Source: Dirofilaria immitis (taxonomy: Eukaryota > Nematoda > Chromadorea > Rhabditida > Onchocercidae). Taken from it: DNA of 64,000 nucleotides. How positions within the stretch are numbered: the first letter of the stretch is position 1; the number at the start of each line of letters is the position of its first letter. Where the stretch lies: assembly GCA_024305405.1 (NCBI GenBank), contig JAKNDB010000068.1, positions 4,778,001 through 4,842,000 on the forward strand, written 5' to 3'. The notes beneath the pieces are model-generated. The model searched no databases. It worked only from the letters and a program-made list of their open reading frames with translations, and had not been told where the DNA came from. Below, piece after piece: positions 49,292 to 63,173 of the stretch. Made by a program: the position numbers and the translations under genes.

Positions 49292-51508
49292 GAGTATATA
49301 TATAAGCATTATTTTCTTTTTATTGACCAATCATCCTATTGTATTTAAAATACTAAAGGAATTTTCATATCATAAAGATCTAGAAAACATCGAGAGATTA
49401 TCACAATTTCTATTTTTATGTTGGTTATTTATCATTGTTTCTTGTCTTTGTCTTGGAGTAGAAAGAATTGCGAAAGGATTGTTGAGGGATGAAGAATATT
49501 GCTGCGATTGGAAATTTGTTACGTTGATATTGTTGGAAATAATGTTGGTGTTGTTATACTTTTAAAAAAAAGTATGAATTTTTGTACTGATGAAATGTGC
49601 AATTACAAGAAAACATGTTGACCGTAATCAGAAATTTTCACGGATTATTTTTCAGTTCTCATTCCCATCACTGTTTGTTTTTCGATATTCTACGATTATG
49701 TATTGCCCAGTCCGTATTGCGCAACGCTTCGGATTTTTATAAAGGAATCATTACTACACGATTTGTGTAATAGTAATAGTTGAAAGGATTCGAAGGCTTA
49801 GCGTGGTAGATTATTGTTGATAGCAATGCGATAATGTGTAAATTTCACGTCTTGAATCAAATCCATGATACGATATACTTGACATAAAATTATAATCATT
49901 TATTGGGCCTACAAATGTGTTACTAATTGATTATACGATTGTATTTTTGCTGATATTAGCCAAAGTTAAGTGCCATAATGATGTTCGAGATTAAAATCAA
50001 AAAAATTTGACAAGCATAAACGATGAAATAGCCTAAAACTATGCGTATTGATATAATTATTTCAAATTGCTTTCTATGCTTGTCGAAGAAGAATATTTTG
50101 ATGGACAAGTTCATTTTTTTTTTTTTGATAATTTCTAGCAATACTTCAATTCGACAAATCGTGATGATAAGAAAATAAATGTTAAGATTCTGTTGCTTAA
50201 TTCTATCAGAAATAAAACTGTTTCAATCCAATGATACAATACATATATGCAGAAATAATGACCCGAAAAAGAAAGAAGAAAAAATCGAAAGTAAGGTATG
50301 AAAGTTTGCAACCGGTAATATTAATCGATTGAGATGACAGGATGGTACATGATTTACAATGTTGTACTGTTTGCCGGTACTTTTTGCATTTTTGACTTAC
50401 CGATGATGTTGTAAATAAATTATTGCTAATCCAATTCCAAACTATTAACATTCTTCACATATTGCAATATATATAATCTAAATCGATTGATTCAATTCGA
50501 TGTTCGTTTTTTTTTGTGGTCAAAATTTTTGTTATAATATTTGTGGTTTAATTTATACTATTTTCAAGTATTATTTTGCCAATAATAAATTAAAATTTTT
50601 TGAATTATTTACAAGCATTTCTGGAATTTGAATTGCCGGAAAAAATCTGAAATTTATACATAATCGGAAAAATATATATGCAATAGGGAACAAACATATT
50701 TATGCTCTCTTTAAATCAATATAAAATATGAAGGTAAAAATTTATAAGTATTCTTAGATTTTTAAGTATTTATATGCAAACATAAATATCATTTTGAGTA
50801 TTAATTCCATTAATAAACTTATATAATTATAACAGGAAGAGAGAGAGAGAGAGAGAGAAGAGAAGAATTTTGCAAATATTTCTCTCTTGTTTTGCTTTGA
50901 AATTAAATGATATTGTATGGAATGGAAGAGAAGAAAACTTGTCAAGAAGATAAGGAAAGATATAGAGTAAATGTTTATCATTTTATCATTATTCTATTCT
51001 TTGTTCATTCAATATAACAAAACAAATATAATATCGTTGAAAAGTAATAAAAACTGTTTACAGATTTTCTTCAAAATATGAATAGGAGTAGTAACAATAA
51101 GAAAGGTAGTAGTAAGTGGTAATAATAATAGTTGTTGTAGTAATAGTTGTAAATTGTATAAGATATTGGGGTTAATGATAAAGTAATAAAATAGGAAGAG
51201 GGATAGGGAAAAAGGTGGAAAAGATGAATGCGAGAAAGAAAGGTATATGTTAAAAAAGATAAGAAAGAAGAAGAATGAAATAAGTGTAAAAATATGGCGC
51301 AATTGGTTTATAAGTTAAGGTTTTATTATCACCAGAACATCTATCATCAATAAATTATTTGCATTTTTACTATATATATATATATATATATTATATAGTA
51401 GCTATAATATGATGAATCTGTTCGTATTGATTTATGTTCAAATTTATGAACCTAATATTGCTTAATTCAGGTTTATTTCCTTTACATATTTTAGTCATAT
51501 CACTTGTA

Positions 51509-51510
<2 letters not shown>

Positions 51511-51550
<40 letters not shown>
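51511..51550. repeat. GT dinucleotide microsatellite, 20 units
   Basis: Uninterrupted (GT)20. A (TA)n run of about 10 units lies nearby at 51372-51391. Confidence 0.98.
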
Positions 51551-51557
<7 letters not shown>

Positions 51558-53559
51558 CATTTAATTATTATCATTTACTTATTATCTTTTTTTAAAAAAG
51601 AAATTATTTTCATCTCTATCTTTTTTTGCTTAATATTCTTTTATAATTAATTATTGCCTTTTTTGAATTTATAAAAATATTTGATATGAAAATATTCAAT
51701 AAAATATTGGTGTATTTTTAAATGTAATTTATAACATTCATTGTAAATATTAAAAAGATTAATGAATCAATTTTAATTAATATATCATCAAATTTTAATG
51801 AATCATTTCATAATAAATGATACGAAAATGAATTTTAAATAAAAAGTGATTAAAAGTGAAAAGAAAAAATTAAGTAAAAATAGAAATAAATAAAAGAAAA
51901 TGATTGGATAATATATAATTTAAATTGCAAATATTAATTAATTTTCCTAATTTTTTGATTTTAAGCAAATTAACAAACAAGAAATATAATTTTTATAATA
52001 TTAAATAGAAAGGAAATATTTCTTCTCGCCTATAAATTTCGCGTCAAATACATTTAGCAATATTATGCAAATTATTTTTAATATAATAATATCACAATGA
52101 TATCAGTGTTTCTATTTATTTGCAACTATTATTATTATTATCATTATCATTATTATTATTTATTAGAAATATGATAAGTATGTGTTACTATTCATCTACG
52201 CGTAAAACTCTCTTAAAATCTATACATGATTAATTTCATTTAGATTTTAAATAATGCTAATAATATCAATAATGTCAATTTTCCTTTTTCATCGTATGAT
52301 TTATGTATATATAAGAAATTTTATAAAATTTAATAGTAGTCATATATTATTGTATATATATATATATATATGATTGATATTTATTATAAATTATTAGTAT
52401 AATATTATTAATAAAATTTTTATTATAAGATTAATCAAATTTTCAATAATTAGTAGAATGAAATTTATTGATAAAATTATTTTTATCACGAAAAAGCGAA
52501 TCAATGGGAAATGAATAAAGCTATTGATTATTGATATTATTTATAATTTAAATTAGTATAAGTTATTGATATAATATTATTAAATCTAAATTTTGCATTA
52601 CTCAAAATCTAAATTAATATAAATTATTACTACAATACTATTATATGCAAAATGAATTATTATATTTTTAAATTTTATAAATTAATTATTATTATTATTT
52701 CATTGCTACTTCAATTTGTTCAAACAATTATTCAAATGTTACATCAATAATAATTGTTACTTGTTACCTTTTTTATTCGATCAACAAGAAATATTAATGG
52801 AAGAAGAGGAAAATGATGGATGAAATAACTTATTGCATATTGAAAATGGTACCTGGTGGTAAAGTATGAGATTAAGCAAAACAATATATTTAATGTACAC
52901 ATGCAGAATATTGTATCAGGGATGGCTTTGATGTTACCGTTATCATTATTTTCAACCATATCTTTTGCCTAATATGACATCAATTAGAGAATAGATGACA
53001 AACAATGACAACATTATCAAATCTACACATTCATCATCGTGACGAATATACCTTTGGTATACTGTAATTTTAAGGTCAAATATTGGGAATGAAAGCAAAG
53101 ATGAATTGGATGATCGAAAAAATAATGAAAAGTGTTGAATAAATTTTTGAATGAAATAAATAATAAAATTAATGTGAATGATTGAATACCATTATTTATT
53201 TATAACATATTGATAAATAAAATAAATGATTATTTGATATAAATGATCAAGTTTAATCATTTACACAGCTATATTATTGATAATGGATATTTAAAGTTCC
53301 TTGATTGTCCAAATTGAATTTTCCGGGAAATTTATGATTATGAAATGATTTTTAAAAAAAGGGAACAAGCTAGTTTTATCAAAATTTATACCAATTAATG
53401 AAGTACTAAAAATAATTGCTACAGTATTGCATAAATATATTTTAAAAGGAAATATCTATTAACGAGAATATTAGCTTTGTATTACATAAAGATTACGATG
53501 TATGAGAAATTTATTTAAATAAATTTCAAATTTAAATCATCCTAAGCAAAACTGACATT

Positions 53560-53630
53560 TTCAAGAGAGAGAAAGAGAGAGAAAGTGAAGAGATGAAAGA
53601 AAGGGAAAGAGAGAGAGAGAGAGAGGGGGA
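53560..53630. repeat. purine-rich GA tract
   Basis: About 70 bases almost only of G and A (GAGAGAGAAAGAGAGAG type), with a similar shorter tract at 50837-50862. Confidence 0.95.
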
Positions 53631-55682
53631 ATGTGTAAATTAAATTATGTCATTTGAAGAATGAAATAGTTTGATTAAATATGAAAAAGAAATATATTTA
53701 TTAAATATTTTTCATATGCTTTAATATTTTAGAGATTTTTGTACGATGACATTTTATAATTAATTTTTATTTAAAAATATGAAATTCGTCTTTATTATTT
53801 CATAAATTTCTTTTATGCATAGTATCGTTCTAATTAAATTAATCGAATTTAATTAAAATTTCTTTAAAAATTAGTTAATAATAATTAATTTTTTTAAATT
53901 AAAATGCTAAATAATAAATGATAAGGAAAATTTGTAATTTTAGTTAAATGAAAGTTGAAATTATGTAACAAAAGCACTTTCCGTACATTAACCTGAAATT
54001 AATAACAGAAGCACTCCCTATATTCCATCATTATCAATATGACATGTCAAACTTGTGGGTTGAGGTGACATTTTTATTGATCTTCTAATTTGATTACTGT
54101 TTGCGGCATCTTTTGATCTCTTTCAAAAATCAAAGTATATCAAGTTCGAATTGATCTGTCATATTTTTTACTTAACCTTTCTCTATCATCATTCCTTTAC
54201 TTTCTTTCACTTCTTTTCTCATGTTTTTCACCTATGGAATAACTTATCTTTCATCCCTCATTCTATTTTCAGTTTAGCTCACCTAATAAAGGTTACTTTA
54301 TCAAGTTGATATTTATGATCATTAACAGATCATACATTCATTTACCAGTTGCTTTTAGTTTTACCGGCCACTTCATCTCGTGACTGGTAGCCTAACATCC
54401 TTTTTCTTCTATAACTAAAAATTTTTTCTCTCAATTCTTTCTAAAGTTTTTTTCTTTGTTTTTCCTAAATACGAGACGAAATATGGGAAAAAGATTTTGT
54501 CGATCAATATTTTAATTTATTTTTATTTTGATGAAGTTTGTCAGAAATTAAAACTGTTGTACTATATTTTTAAACATTGCAGTAATTTTTAATTGCAGTA
54601 ATTTTTCTTAGATAGTAATTAACATTGCTGATTAAATAATTTATCATTATCATTAATCAGTTAAACAATTGACGATGGTGGAAAAAAAAGTATGGGATGA
54701 TTTTTAAATTGCACTTAAATTTTCTTTGTTTATTATATTATATTTTTTGTCTTTTATATTGAATCTGATAGATTATTAAAATATTCGATTACAAAAAAAG
54801 AAACCAAAAATTTAAATAATTTCAAAAAAGAAAAGAGAATTTCGATCATTAAGAAATTTTATTATTAAACTAAATTTTTATCTAAAATTCATTTATTTCA
54901 TTTGCCAATTACATTTGAAATAATTGATGATTTCTTCAAAAAATAATTTGAAAAATCAATGATATTATATGTTATAATATAAATAATTCAACTATATAAT
55001 TTGTTTGATCAAAAATAAATTTTGTTCAACGTATCCAAAAATTTTTTTTAAAATGATTATTTTACTCAATTCATTATCAAATGATAGTATGGGGAGGTTT
55101 GCAAAAAAAAAAATGAAAAGAATGAGTTTAGGAAAAAGTTTTTAAACATCAAAAATTACTAATTATTCAATTATTGTTTTAATTTATTATTAATTACCTA
55201 AAGTGATTAATAATTGAACTTCGCTAGCATATATTTCGAATTAAGTTAAAATTAAATGAAACAAAATAAACAACAACAACTTCCAAATATTTCCTTTAAT
55301 TAAATCAAAACTAATAAACAACAACAACAACAACTATTCAATCTTCTTCATCAACAATAATCAAACGATTCTTTTGTATCATTTCAATTTTCACATCTTT
55401 CTTCGTCGGTTTAACGGTTTTTCATCTTTTCCCTTTTACACACTCAAATTCATTTCAATTTTTTTCTCTTTTTTTTGTCCAAACAAAAAATATGGAATGA
55501 TGAAAATAGATGAATGAAATGTTTTTAGCATTGATTTATGAACATTTTGCATTGTGTTTAGATAGTATTTTAAATGATGAGAAAGTAAAAGAAAAAAAAT
55601 GATCTTTTCTCTCTTTTTTTTTGATCTACGATAATATCATACCTCCAACTTATCATTATTAATTATGTGGTGGTAATTTCAT

Positions 55683-55876
55683 TTCTTCCTTTTAAACTGA
55701 TAACAGGGAATTTATTTTGTATTTTATGATAAATAAATAATGATTATTTTATATTTGTTATCTTTAATTCCCAATAATATCTTTAATTTTACAGGAAATG
55801 GACAGTGGTCAGTTTGGTTCTTCCTTTTAAACTGATAACAGGGAATTTATTTTGCATTTTATGATAAATAAATAAA
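55683..55876. repeat. direct duplication, 58-base unit
   Basis: 55683-55740 and 55818-55876 share TTCTTCCTTTTAAACTGATA followed by ACAGGGAATTTATTTTG and ATTTTATGATAAATAAATAA with one visible mismatch. The near-identity points to a recent duplication. Confidence 0.95.
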
Positions 55877-56459
55877 TAAAATAAACAAATCATCATTTTT
55901 CTTTTCTATTTGTCACATTTTTAAATATTTATCTAAAATTTAATTTTAATTATTAATTTTTAATTCCAAATTATTTTAATAAAAATCTTAATAAACAAAT
56001 ACTAAAATGTCAGTAAACATAATTGAATTGTATCTATAAATTAATTTTATTAAAAGAAAAGAATAGAAAAATTTGAAGATATAAAGGTGAAAAAAAAGAA
56101 AAGGGATGAAGAAGAGAAGAAAGAAAAAGTAAAAGTAAACGACGAGTGGTTCACATTACCCCTCATAAGCTTTCTTTTTTTTCGCTACTTTTTTCGCTAT
56201 TTTTTTTCCTTGCGATATACTAAAGAAGGCGAGCATTTTATTCGATGATATTATATATGAAATGATCTGCGATTACCCACCAACTTGACGCCACTCGTTT
56301 ATCCTTCCTTGGAATAGTTAGTTAGTTATATATATATTCATTCTATATCCTTAGCTGTTACTACTACTATTACTACTACTGCTACTACTACTACTTCTGC
56401 TATTACTCTGTCTTCTAATCATTTATTCCTATATAAGTTATTTTGACATTGCTATAAGT

Positions 56460-57095
56460 AATCATGATAATTAATTAATTAATCGATCAATTAATTGGTT
56501 TAATGTTAAAATTTACAAGTAGATTTTGAAGATTTATTAATGTAATATTCAATTATTTAAGTAGTAAAATTAGCATATTTCTTCTTTCACGTCATTATAG
56601 ATGATTCTTATATCTATAAATATAAAAGTATCATGATAATTGATTAATTAATTAATTAATTGTTTTAATATTAAGGTTTACAAGTAAAATGATATGTTAG
56701 TGTAAACTTTAATTATTAATTATTCGAGCTGTAAAATTAGCAAAATTTTTTTGACAATTTCAGTACCTATGCATATAAGGTTATTGTCTTAATTGATTAA
56801 TTGTTTTGCTGTTGATATTTACAAGTAAAAGAATCTGTTAGTAAAATATTTAATTATTCAGGTAATAAATTTGGCAGAAAAGAAAAAAATTAATTATCGC
56901 AATAACTTCATATTTAATTAATTATAACAATAATTTGATAAGTATATAGATAATTTTTATATCTATACATATAGATAATTAATTAATTAATTAATTAGTT
57001 GACCAGATGCATTAATTAATTGATTGAACGCATTTATTAGTAAAAACATCTATTAGTATGATACTTGATTATTCGAATGATAATATTAGAAAGTT
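56460..57095. repeat. diverged tandem array, about 160-base unit x4
   Basis: Four copies start near 56460, 56635, 56780 and 56945. Each has a block of (AATT/TTAA)n, then TTTACAAGTAAA-like sequence, then a TTAGTA(AA)-type block, then AATTATT(C/T) followed by G(T/A)AAAATTAG-like sequence. The copies are strongly diverged, so the array is old. Confidence 0.75.
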
Positions 57096-59899
57096 TTTTC
57101 TTATCATAATTTTTCCTTCCTAACAAGTTTGTGCGTACTTTTCTCATCGTCGTGATATTGCAGACGTATTGTGGTATATCTAAATTTATGTATTATATAT
57201 CAAAATTTTAACAAAATGTTAGATTTTAGAAGTTAAAAATATATCAGAAAATTATTTTTTCATTATCATATAACGTTTTTATCATTAATTATAATTGCTG
57301 AAATTTTCTTTTTTAAATTTATCGCTTATTCCATCAAAGTTGTTTGTCTCGATTAGATTGAATCTTATTTCTACCATCTGTTATGCTTTTGTTTTGTTTT
57401 TGTTTTTTCCTATCCATTCCATAGAGATTTGAAATTATATTGCTGCTAAATTTTTCATATCAAAATTTTGACTATATAACTATAATCTTAAAAATAGTTA
57501 TTAAAATTTGACAAGAAATTCTTCTACAAACCAATGAATATAAAATCTTGAGTATAACAAAAAAAATAAAGAAATATATAGTTAAAAATAATAAATAATT
57601 GTCCGAATTTTTAAAACTAACAATCAAAAGTTCACGAATAATTCTTATATTTCTTAATCAAATATTAGTTTAATTAGAAATTAAAAGGAAAGGAAATAAT
57701 TATTAATAGATAAGTAAATTGAAAATTTGTAAGAATTACTCGTTATGAAATAATTGAAAAATAAAAAAGATAGGGAAACGATGATGACAATATGTAAACC
57801 ATATGGTAAGTATTGTTGTATCAGTAAATAATATTAATGTGATTATTAGTTGTTCTCGAATGGGAAAGGAAGGAAACGACGAAAGATTGAAATGGGTTTT
57901 GCTTGATTGGTCTGATTGGTTTAGCGGAATGATCCGTTGGTAGTTATTGGGTTTAGAAAAATTGCTTAGCTAATAAATGTAAATTTTATGGTAATGGTTT
58001 TGAGAAGAAATATTGAAGAGCGGAAGGATAAGATGGTGGATATGAATGTGTTGGCTTTGAATTAGTTATGAAAGTTGTACTATGGAAGTAGTTGCAAAAA
58101 TAACAATTCTTTTCATTTATCGTTTTTTTATCTTTTTCAAAAGTTTATTTTTATAATTTTTTAAGATTTAAAAGTAATTTCAATCGAAATTAGTCAACAA
58201 TTGAAAATAAATTTAAATTGACCTAAAATATGAATGAGTCGAGATTAAGAATAGATTAAGACAAATAATTTTCAATTGAAATGATCAAATTTTTTGATAT
58301 AGTTACAGATAGGCTATTGACAAACAACAGAATATACCGCATAACAAAATATACCGCATCAATTTTCCTGAAAATGCAAAATTTATAATTTCAATTCAAC
58401 AAATTCGTCCTTAGTTTGTCAATTATCAATATTCACTAATATTATAAGGAATTTTCGCCTTGAACTTTTGATCTTAATTATATGAAATTTTTATAATTTA
58501 TATCAAAATTGGTAAGTACACTTTTTTTTTATTTTATGCTAAATTAGAAATAAAGAATCATTCGTTATTATTGTGATCTTTGAGTCTTTAACTGATTTAT
58601 TTTCAAAGTTCAAAATGCTTGCTTATATTGCTTAAAGTTTTTCGCTACTTAATTCCTATACACATGATCCGGTTGACAATTAATAGCTTGGATTAGCAAT
58701 TAATTCCAATTTTAATTCTTCAAATTAATTAATTATTTATTAATTTATTTTAATATTTAAATTATAAAAATAGAAATAAAATTCGTAGAAAAATATTTCG
58801 AATATTTCTATTTCCATTAAAAATTTTGAAAAAAAAAGTAACGAAATTAGCGATGAAATTTCAATTTCTTTTGCATTCTTAATTTCAACAAAATTTTTTT
58901 TTCTAACAAAAATATCCTTTCGTAAAGAAGATGCAAAAAATCGTCACATCTGGTGTAAACTGATAATTATGAGGATCATGTGTATATCTCTATCTGTCAC
59001 TGTATTTTTATATTGTCTTCCTTCCCGCTTTTTTCATTTTTCCCGAACTATCCCATAAATTATATTTTTAACGAATCGTTTACTATTATCGGATAGATGA
59101 TGCAGAAGAAGATGAAGAGGAAGTAACGCCTACTACTATTACAGCCACTACTATCTATCACCACCACTACCACCGCCATTACCATTACCACCACCACCAC
59201 TACTACCATCATTCAATACGTCAGAAACACCTTTAAAGAATACGGTATTCAAGAATTCATTCAAGATTTTATGCTTTTATTTTGATAAAACTACTGCACA
59301 AGTATCACCCACCATACTGTACTATTATCATTCACAATCCTTACTACTACTGTTATTTATCATCCATATTACTGTCACCTACCATCCACACTACTGCCAT
59401 TCACCATATCATACTATAATCATTGACTATTTTAATTAATTGTTCAGATTGAAAAGTTTATTCTAATACAATATTGGCTGTCTTGCAAGAAAAAGAATTC
59501 AAACAAATAATTTTAGTGAATTCAAATAAATTTAAATGGAAAAACAAAAAAGTGAGAAATTTTTTAATCAAAAAAAAATGAGCGAACATTCTTCTTAAAA
59601 AAATAATTAAATTCTTTTTTCATTTAATATGGCTTATATAAATTGCATCGAAATATGAATTAATTTCGGTCGGATAATATTGTACTGATATAAAAATTAT
59701 ATGAAATTATATTAGAACTAAACTTATCATCCAGAATATTTTTCACTTTTAACATTAAAGTTATCTTAAATGATTATGAATTTAAATACTTATTTATTTT
59801 TTGTTGTTCGAATGCTAGAGAAATGTTGTAAAAATCATGATTATATTTATGCTATAATGATGAATAACGTTGCAATTTTTAATATATAAAATCATAACC

Positions 59900-61066
59900 A
59901 TGTTTTCTTTTTCAGATTATTCGAAACGAAAATCAGTAAATACTGATCAATTTAGATCATTTCCTCTCGAAGTGCCAATGACTTCTCCTTTACATTCCCG
60001 CCATCAATATCATTTCCTTTGGAAAGATTTAAATTTTTCATTCCGCCGTCGTATATTTTTCCACCATTTCCACCTCATTATTTCAGCAGTACACTTTTTC
60101 GGCCAATGCAATTTCCGCAATTTGGTGCTTTGAGTAATCGTAAGTTACTTTCTTTTAGTACATCAATTTTTTGAATACAGAAAAGGTTTCTTTTTAATAC
60201 CTAAAAAATACGATATTATTTATAACATTTACAGTAATTATCATTATCATGGTACTTGCTATAATACAATGTGGTACATGTTTATTTCACTTATACCGTA
60301 CAACGTTATGAATATTAGAAATTTTTAGATAATAATAATAATTAATTCGTCGTAATTTTGATTTAGATACACTTCATTTAAAAAATTTCTTATTCATAAT
60401 TTTAGTCGATTTAAGTAAAAGAAACATTTGCTAAATATTTATGTAAATCATAAGATCTAAATTATAGTATCGTTAATTCATAAATTGCAGAAGAAAATAG
60501 GATAAAATCAATATGCTGGAAAAAGCTTTACAGTAAATGATAATCTATTGAGGAAAGTGTGAATATTGATGAATAAAATTAAATTTTTCAAAAGATAAGA
60601 TTCAGATGATCGATATATAGCATAAGAAAAGTTACGAAATTAAGATGGATTATTATATTCGTTTTGTAGGCCAAAAAGAAGAGGAGAAAAAATATTTGAT
60701 GTTGCCTAAAAAGCCAGGACACATGTCAAGTGGCTGGTTAAGTACTACTGTACAAGAATTAGTATACTAATCTATTCGGATTAGATTCAGTATCTGGTAT
60801 CTGTCACTACTAAAAGTATGAAAATAATCGCCAGAATGTCATCAAATGATACTCATCGCACTATAGTGATATTATCATCATTTATGTAACTATAAGATAA
60901 AATAAGTGTTATTTAGTTTCTAAGATATGATAAGTGTTATTTAGTTTTAGAATACAATAATTCGAGACATATGTAAAATGAATATTATAACTCCCCATAA
61001 TACGTTTCCGTAAAACAAAAAATATTAATGCTACAATACAATATTAACGTGAATAATAATAATAAT

Positions 61067-61107
<41 letters not shown>

Positions 61108-63173
61108 AAGCTCATGTAACGATCATTTGTTATAATCACTTATCTATATAAAGTTCCGCCTGAAATGTATGCCAGCCAAATGCTTCGAGAAAATAGAAAG
61201 AATATAAATTATTCAAGAAAAAATTTTTAAGAAAGTTAATTAAGCAAACGTTGACTAAAAACGTAGAATTTTTCAAAATAATTTGACTTAAATAAATTGT
61301 GTTAGTACAAAGTAAAATTGAACGTATAATAAATGTATGAGTTAAGTGAAAAGATTTAAATTTAATCGTTTTGTACGATAATACTAAAAATAATTTCTTA
61401 TAATCATGATAATAATAATAATAATGACAATTTATAATTAGGCAATCATTACATGAAATTTTTAATTAAGTAAGTAAATATAATGATAAAAGTTGAAAAT
61501 CCGGATGATAATTTCAATGATTATTGATAAAATTACAGCTTTTAAATCTTTGGCACCACCACCACCACCACCACCACCACCACCACCACCACCACAACCA
61601 CCAACATTACATTGTCCATCATGCAAAAATATTTATTTGAATCCGGCCGATTTAATGATTCATATGGCATGGCATCGACAACATGCACAGCTGCAATCAC
61701 TTGCATGCAGTACATCGGTTATAGCAACATCTAGTAGCAATGCAAGCAGCAGCAACAATATCAATATTATTACCGGGAGTAGTGCAAAAAGAATAATAAT
61801 CATCGATTGAAAAAACAACCGAATCAGGTTCAACGAATACTCGTACCGGAAATTCTACACGTTCATCACATGCTAATACTTGCAAATGTTCGGTATGTGG
61901 AAAAGCATTTACAAGACATTGGCTTCTTCAAGGACATATGCGAACACATAGTAAGTTTAAATTAAATTCTTAAATTATAATATGATTTTTGGTCTCTTTT
62001 TTTCAATTTCTCTTTATATCATAATTGAATATTAATTAATATCGAAAATTTGAGATAAAATATATTATTTATATCAAAATCTTAAATTATCATAAATTAA
62101 TTAAATTTAATTTTATATTTATAATTAACAAATTTAAAGTTATTTATTTTTTGTTATATATATATATATATATGAACATATATATATATATATGAAGTGT
62201 ATAGTTGAAAATTTTTCAGCTGGTGAAAAACCATTTCAATGCCCGGTATGTACCAAAGCATTTGCAGATAAAAGTAATCTACGTGCTCATGTACAAACGC
62301 ATAGTGGTAAGGAGCAAGTTCTATTTGATAATTTTATTTTTTTATTCAAATTATTTTTTAATTAAATTAATTTGATACTTTTTCTTGTGTTTTATTGAAA
62401 AATCGAAGTTAGTATTAGCCAAGTTTGGATGAATTAATTTAAATAAATATTTCCGCTAAATTATTTAATACACATTGAAATCTTTCAAGAAATAATATTT
62501 ATGATTTGGCTTAATATAAATTGTTATTTCTATAAAAATATTTTCACTCATTTGATCATTTTAAATTTCAATTCCTTTTTGTTGTAATACTTTTGCATTA
62601 CTGTCTAAATATTAATTTGGCTATTTAAATATTAATTAAATTTTGTTTTCTATTATTATTCAAATATTAGCAATTCGACTTTTTAATTACAAATTAATTA
62701 TTGAAAAATTCTAAAGCTCTGATTTTATCACTATTATTCTCCATCTATATCATGAATATGATAAAAGGGTTTTTAAATTATGCTTCAAATTAAATGAAGA
62801 AAATTTTCAAGTGCAGATAATATACTTTTCAAAGATGATTTAATTTAATGTCAAATTAATTAATTTTAGTAACTTCATCAATCTAATATTTTTATTATAA
62901 TATTTTGTTAATATTGAATATTTATAACAATAATGATATTATTTATCATCTTATCATATTATGAATAAAACTACGAGTAAAGCTTTATGCCAATTTTTTT
63001 TTATTACAGGTGTTAAACCATATATCTGTCAGCGTTGTGGAAAACGTTTCGCGTTAAAAAGTTATTTATCAAAGCATGAAGAATCCACATGTATACGATC
63101 TATCATTAAGTTAAAAAGAATTCCTAGTCTTACAGTAACTATCATTATTATTATTTTTTCCTTTTTTTGTTAA
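59900..63173 (+). CDS. Snail/Scratch-family C2H2 zinc-finger transcription factor (5' end uncertain)
   Basis: Nuclear DNA-binding repressor family. Certain exons: 61539-61950, 62220-62306, 63010-63173 (stop TAA). Four fingers: [63 protein letters not shown]; and a last C2HC finger ending [40 protein letters not shown] and KHEESTC are hallmarks of Snail/Scratch. A run of 13 prolines from (CCA)n precedes the first finger; the second finger of a canonical five-finger Snail is not seen. In exon 61539-61950 the frame must shift between GSSAKR and SIEKTTESG near 61790-61805 (one extra or two missing bases in an AATAAT run). Likely upstream exons: 59916-60139, whose end reads [20 protein letters not shown] (frame change inside), and 60670-60741, which joins in phase. 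The true start was not found; the ATG at 59900 is only a candidate. Confidence 0.85.
61040..61103. repeat. compound TAA/TA microsatellite in zinc-finger gene intron
   Basis: A short (AAT)n run leads into about 16 TA units. A second TA cluster lies in the next intron at 62156-62195, just upstream of the acceptor at 62219. Confidence 0.95.

Larger units (their letters stand above)
49292..59899. other. 10.6-kb gene desert
   Basis: No supported exon on either strand. Contains GA, TA, GT and ACT microsatellites, purine-rich tracts and duplicated blocks listed separately. A 97-codon open frame at 49272-49565 and a 71-codon minus-strand one at 52744-52959 have no recognisable family. Because it lies directly upstream of a Snail-type developmental regulator, it may contain distal control elements or 5' exons of that gene; this is inference. 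Bases 59141-59211 hold a (CAC/TAC)n-type run. Confidence 0.5.

Noticed and set aside
49272..49565. 97-codon open frame overlapping the end of RPC3
   Set aside because: No recognisable domain, no splice context, and it starts inside the RPC3 exon in another frame.
59099..59240. Asp/Glu run followed by a His/Tyr-rich open frame
   Set aside because: Produced by a (CAC/TAC)n simple repeat; no start codon or splice link to the zinc-finger gene.
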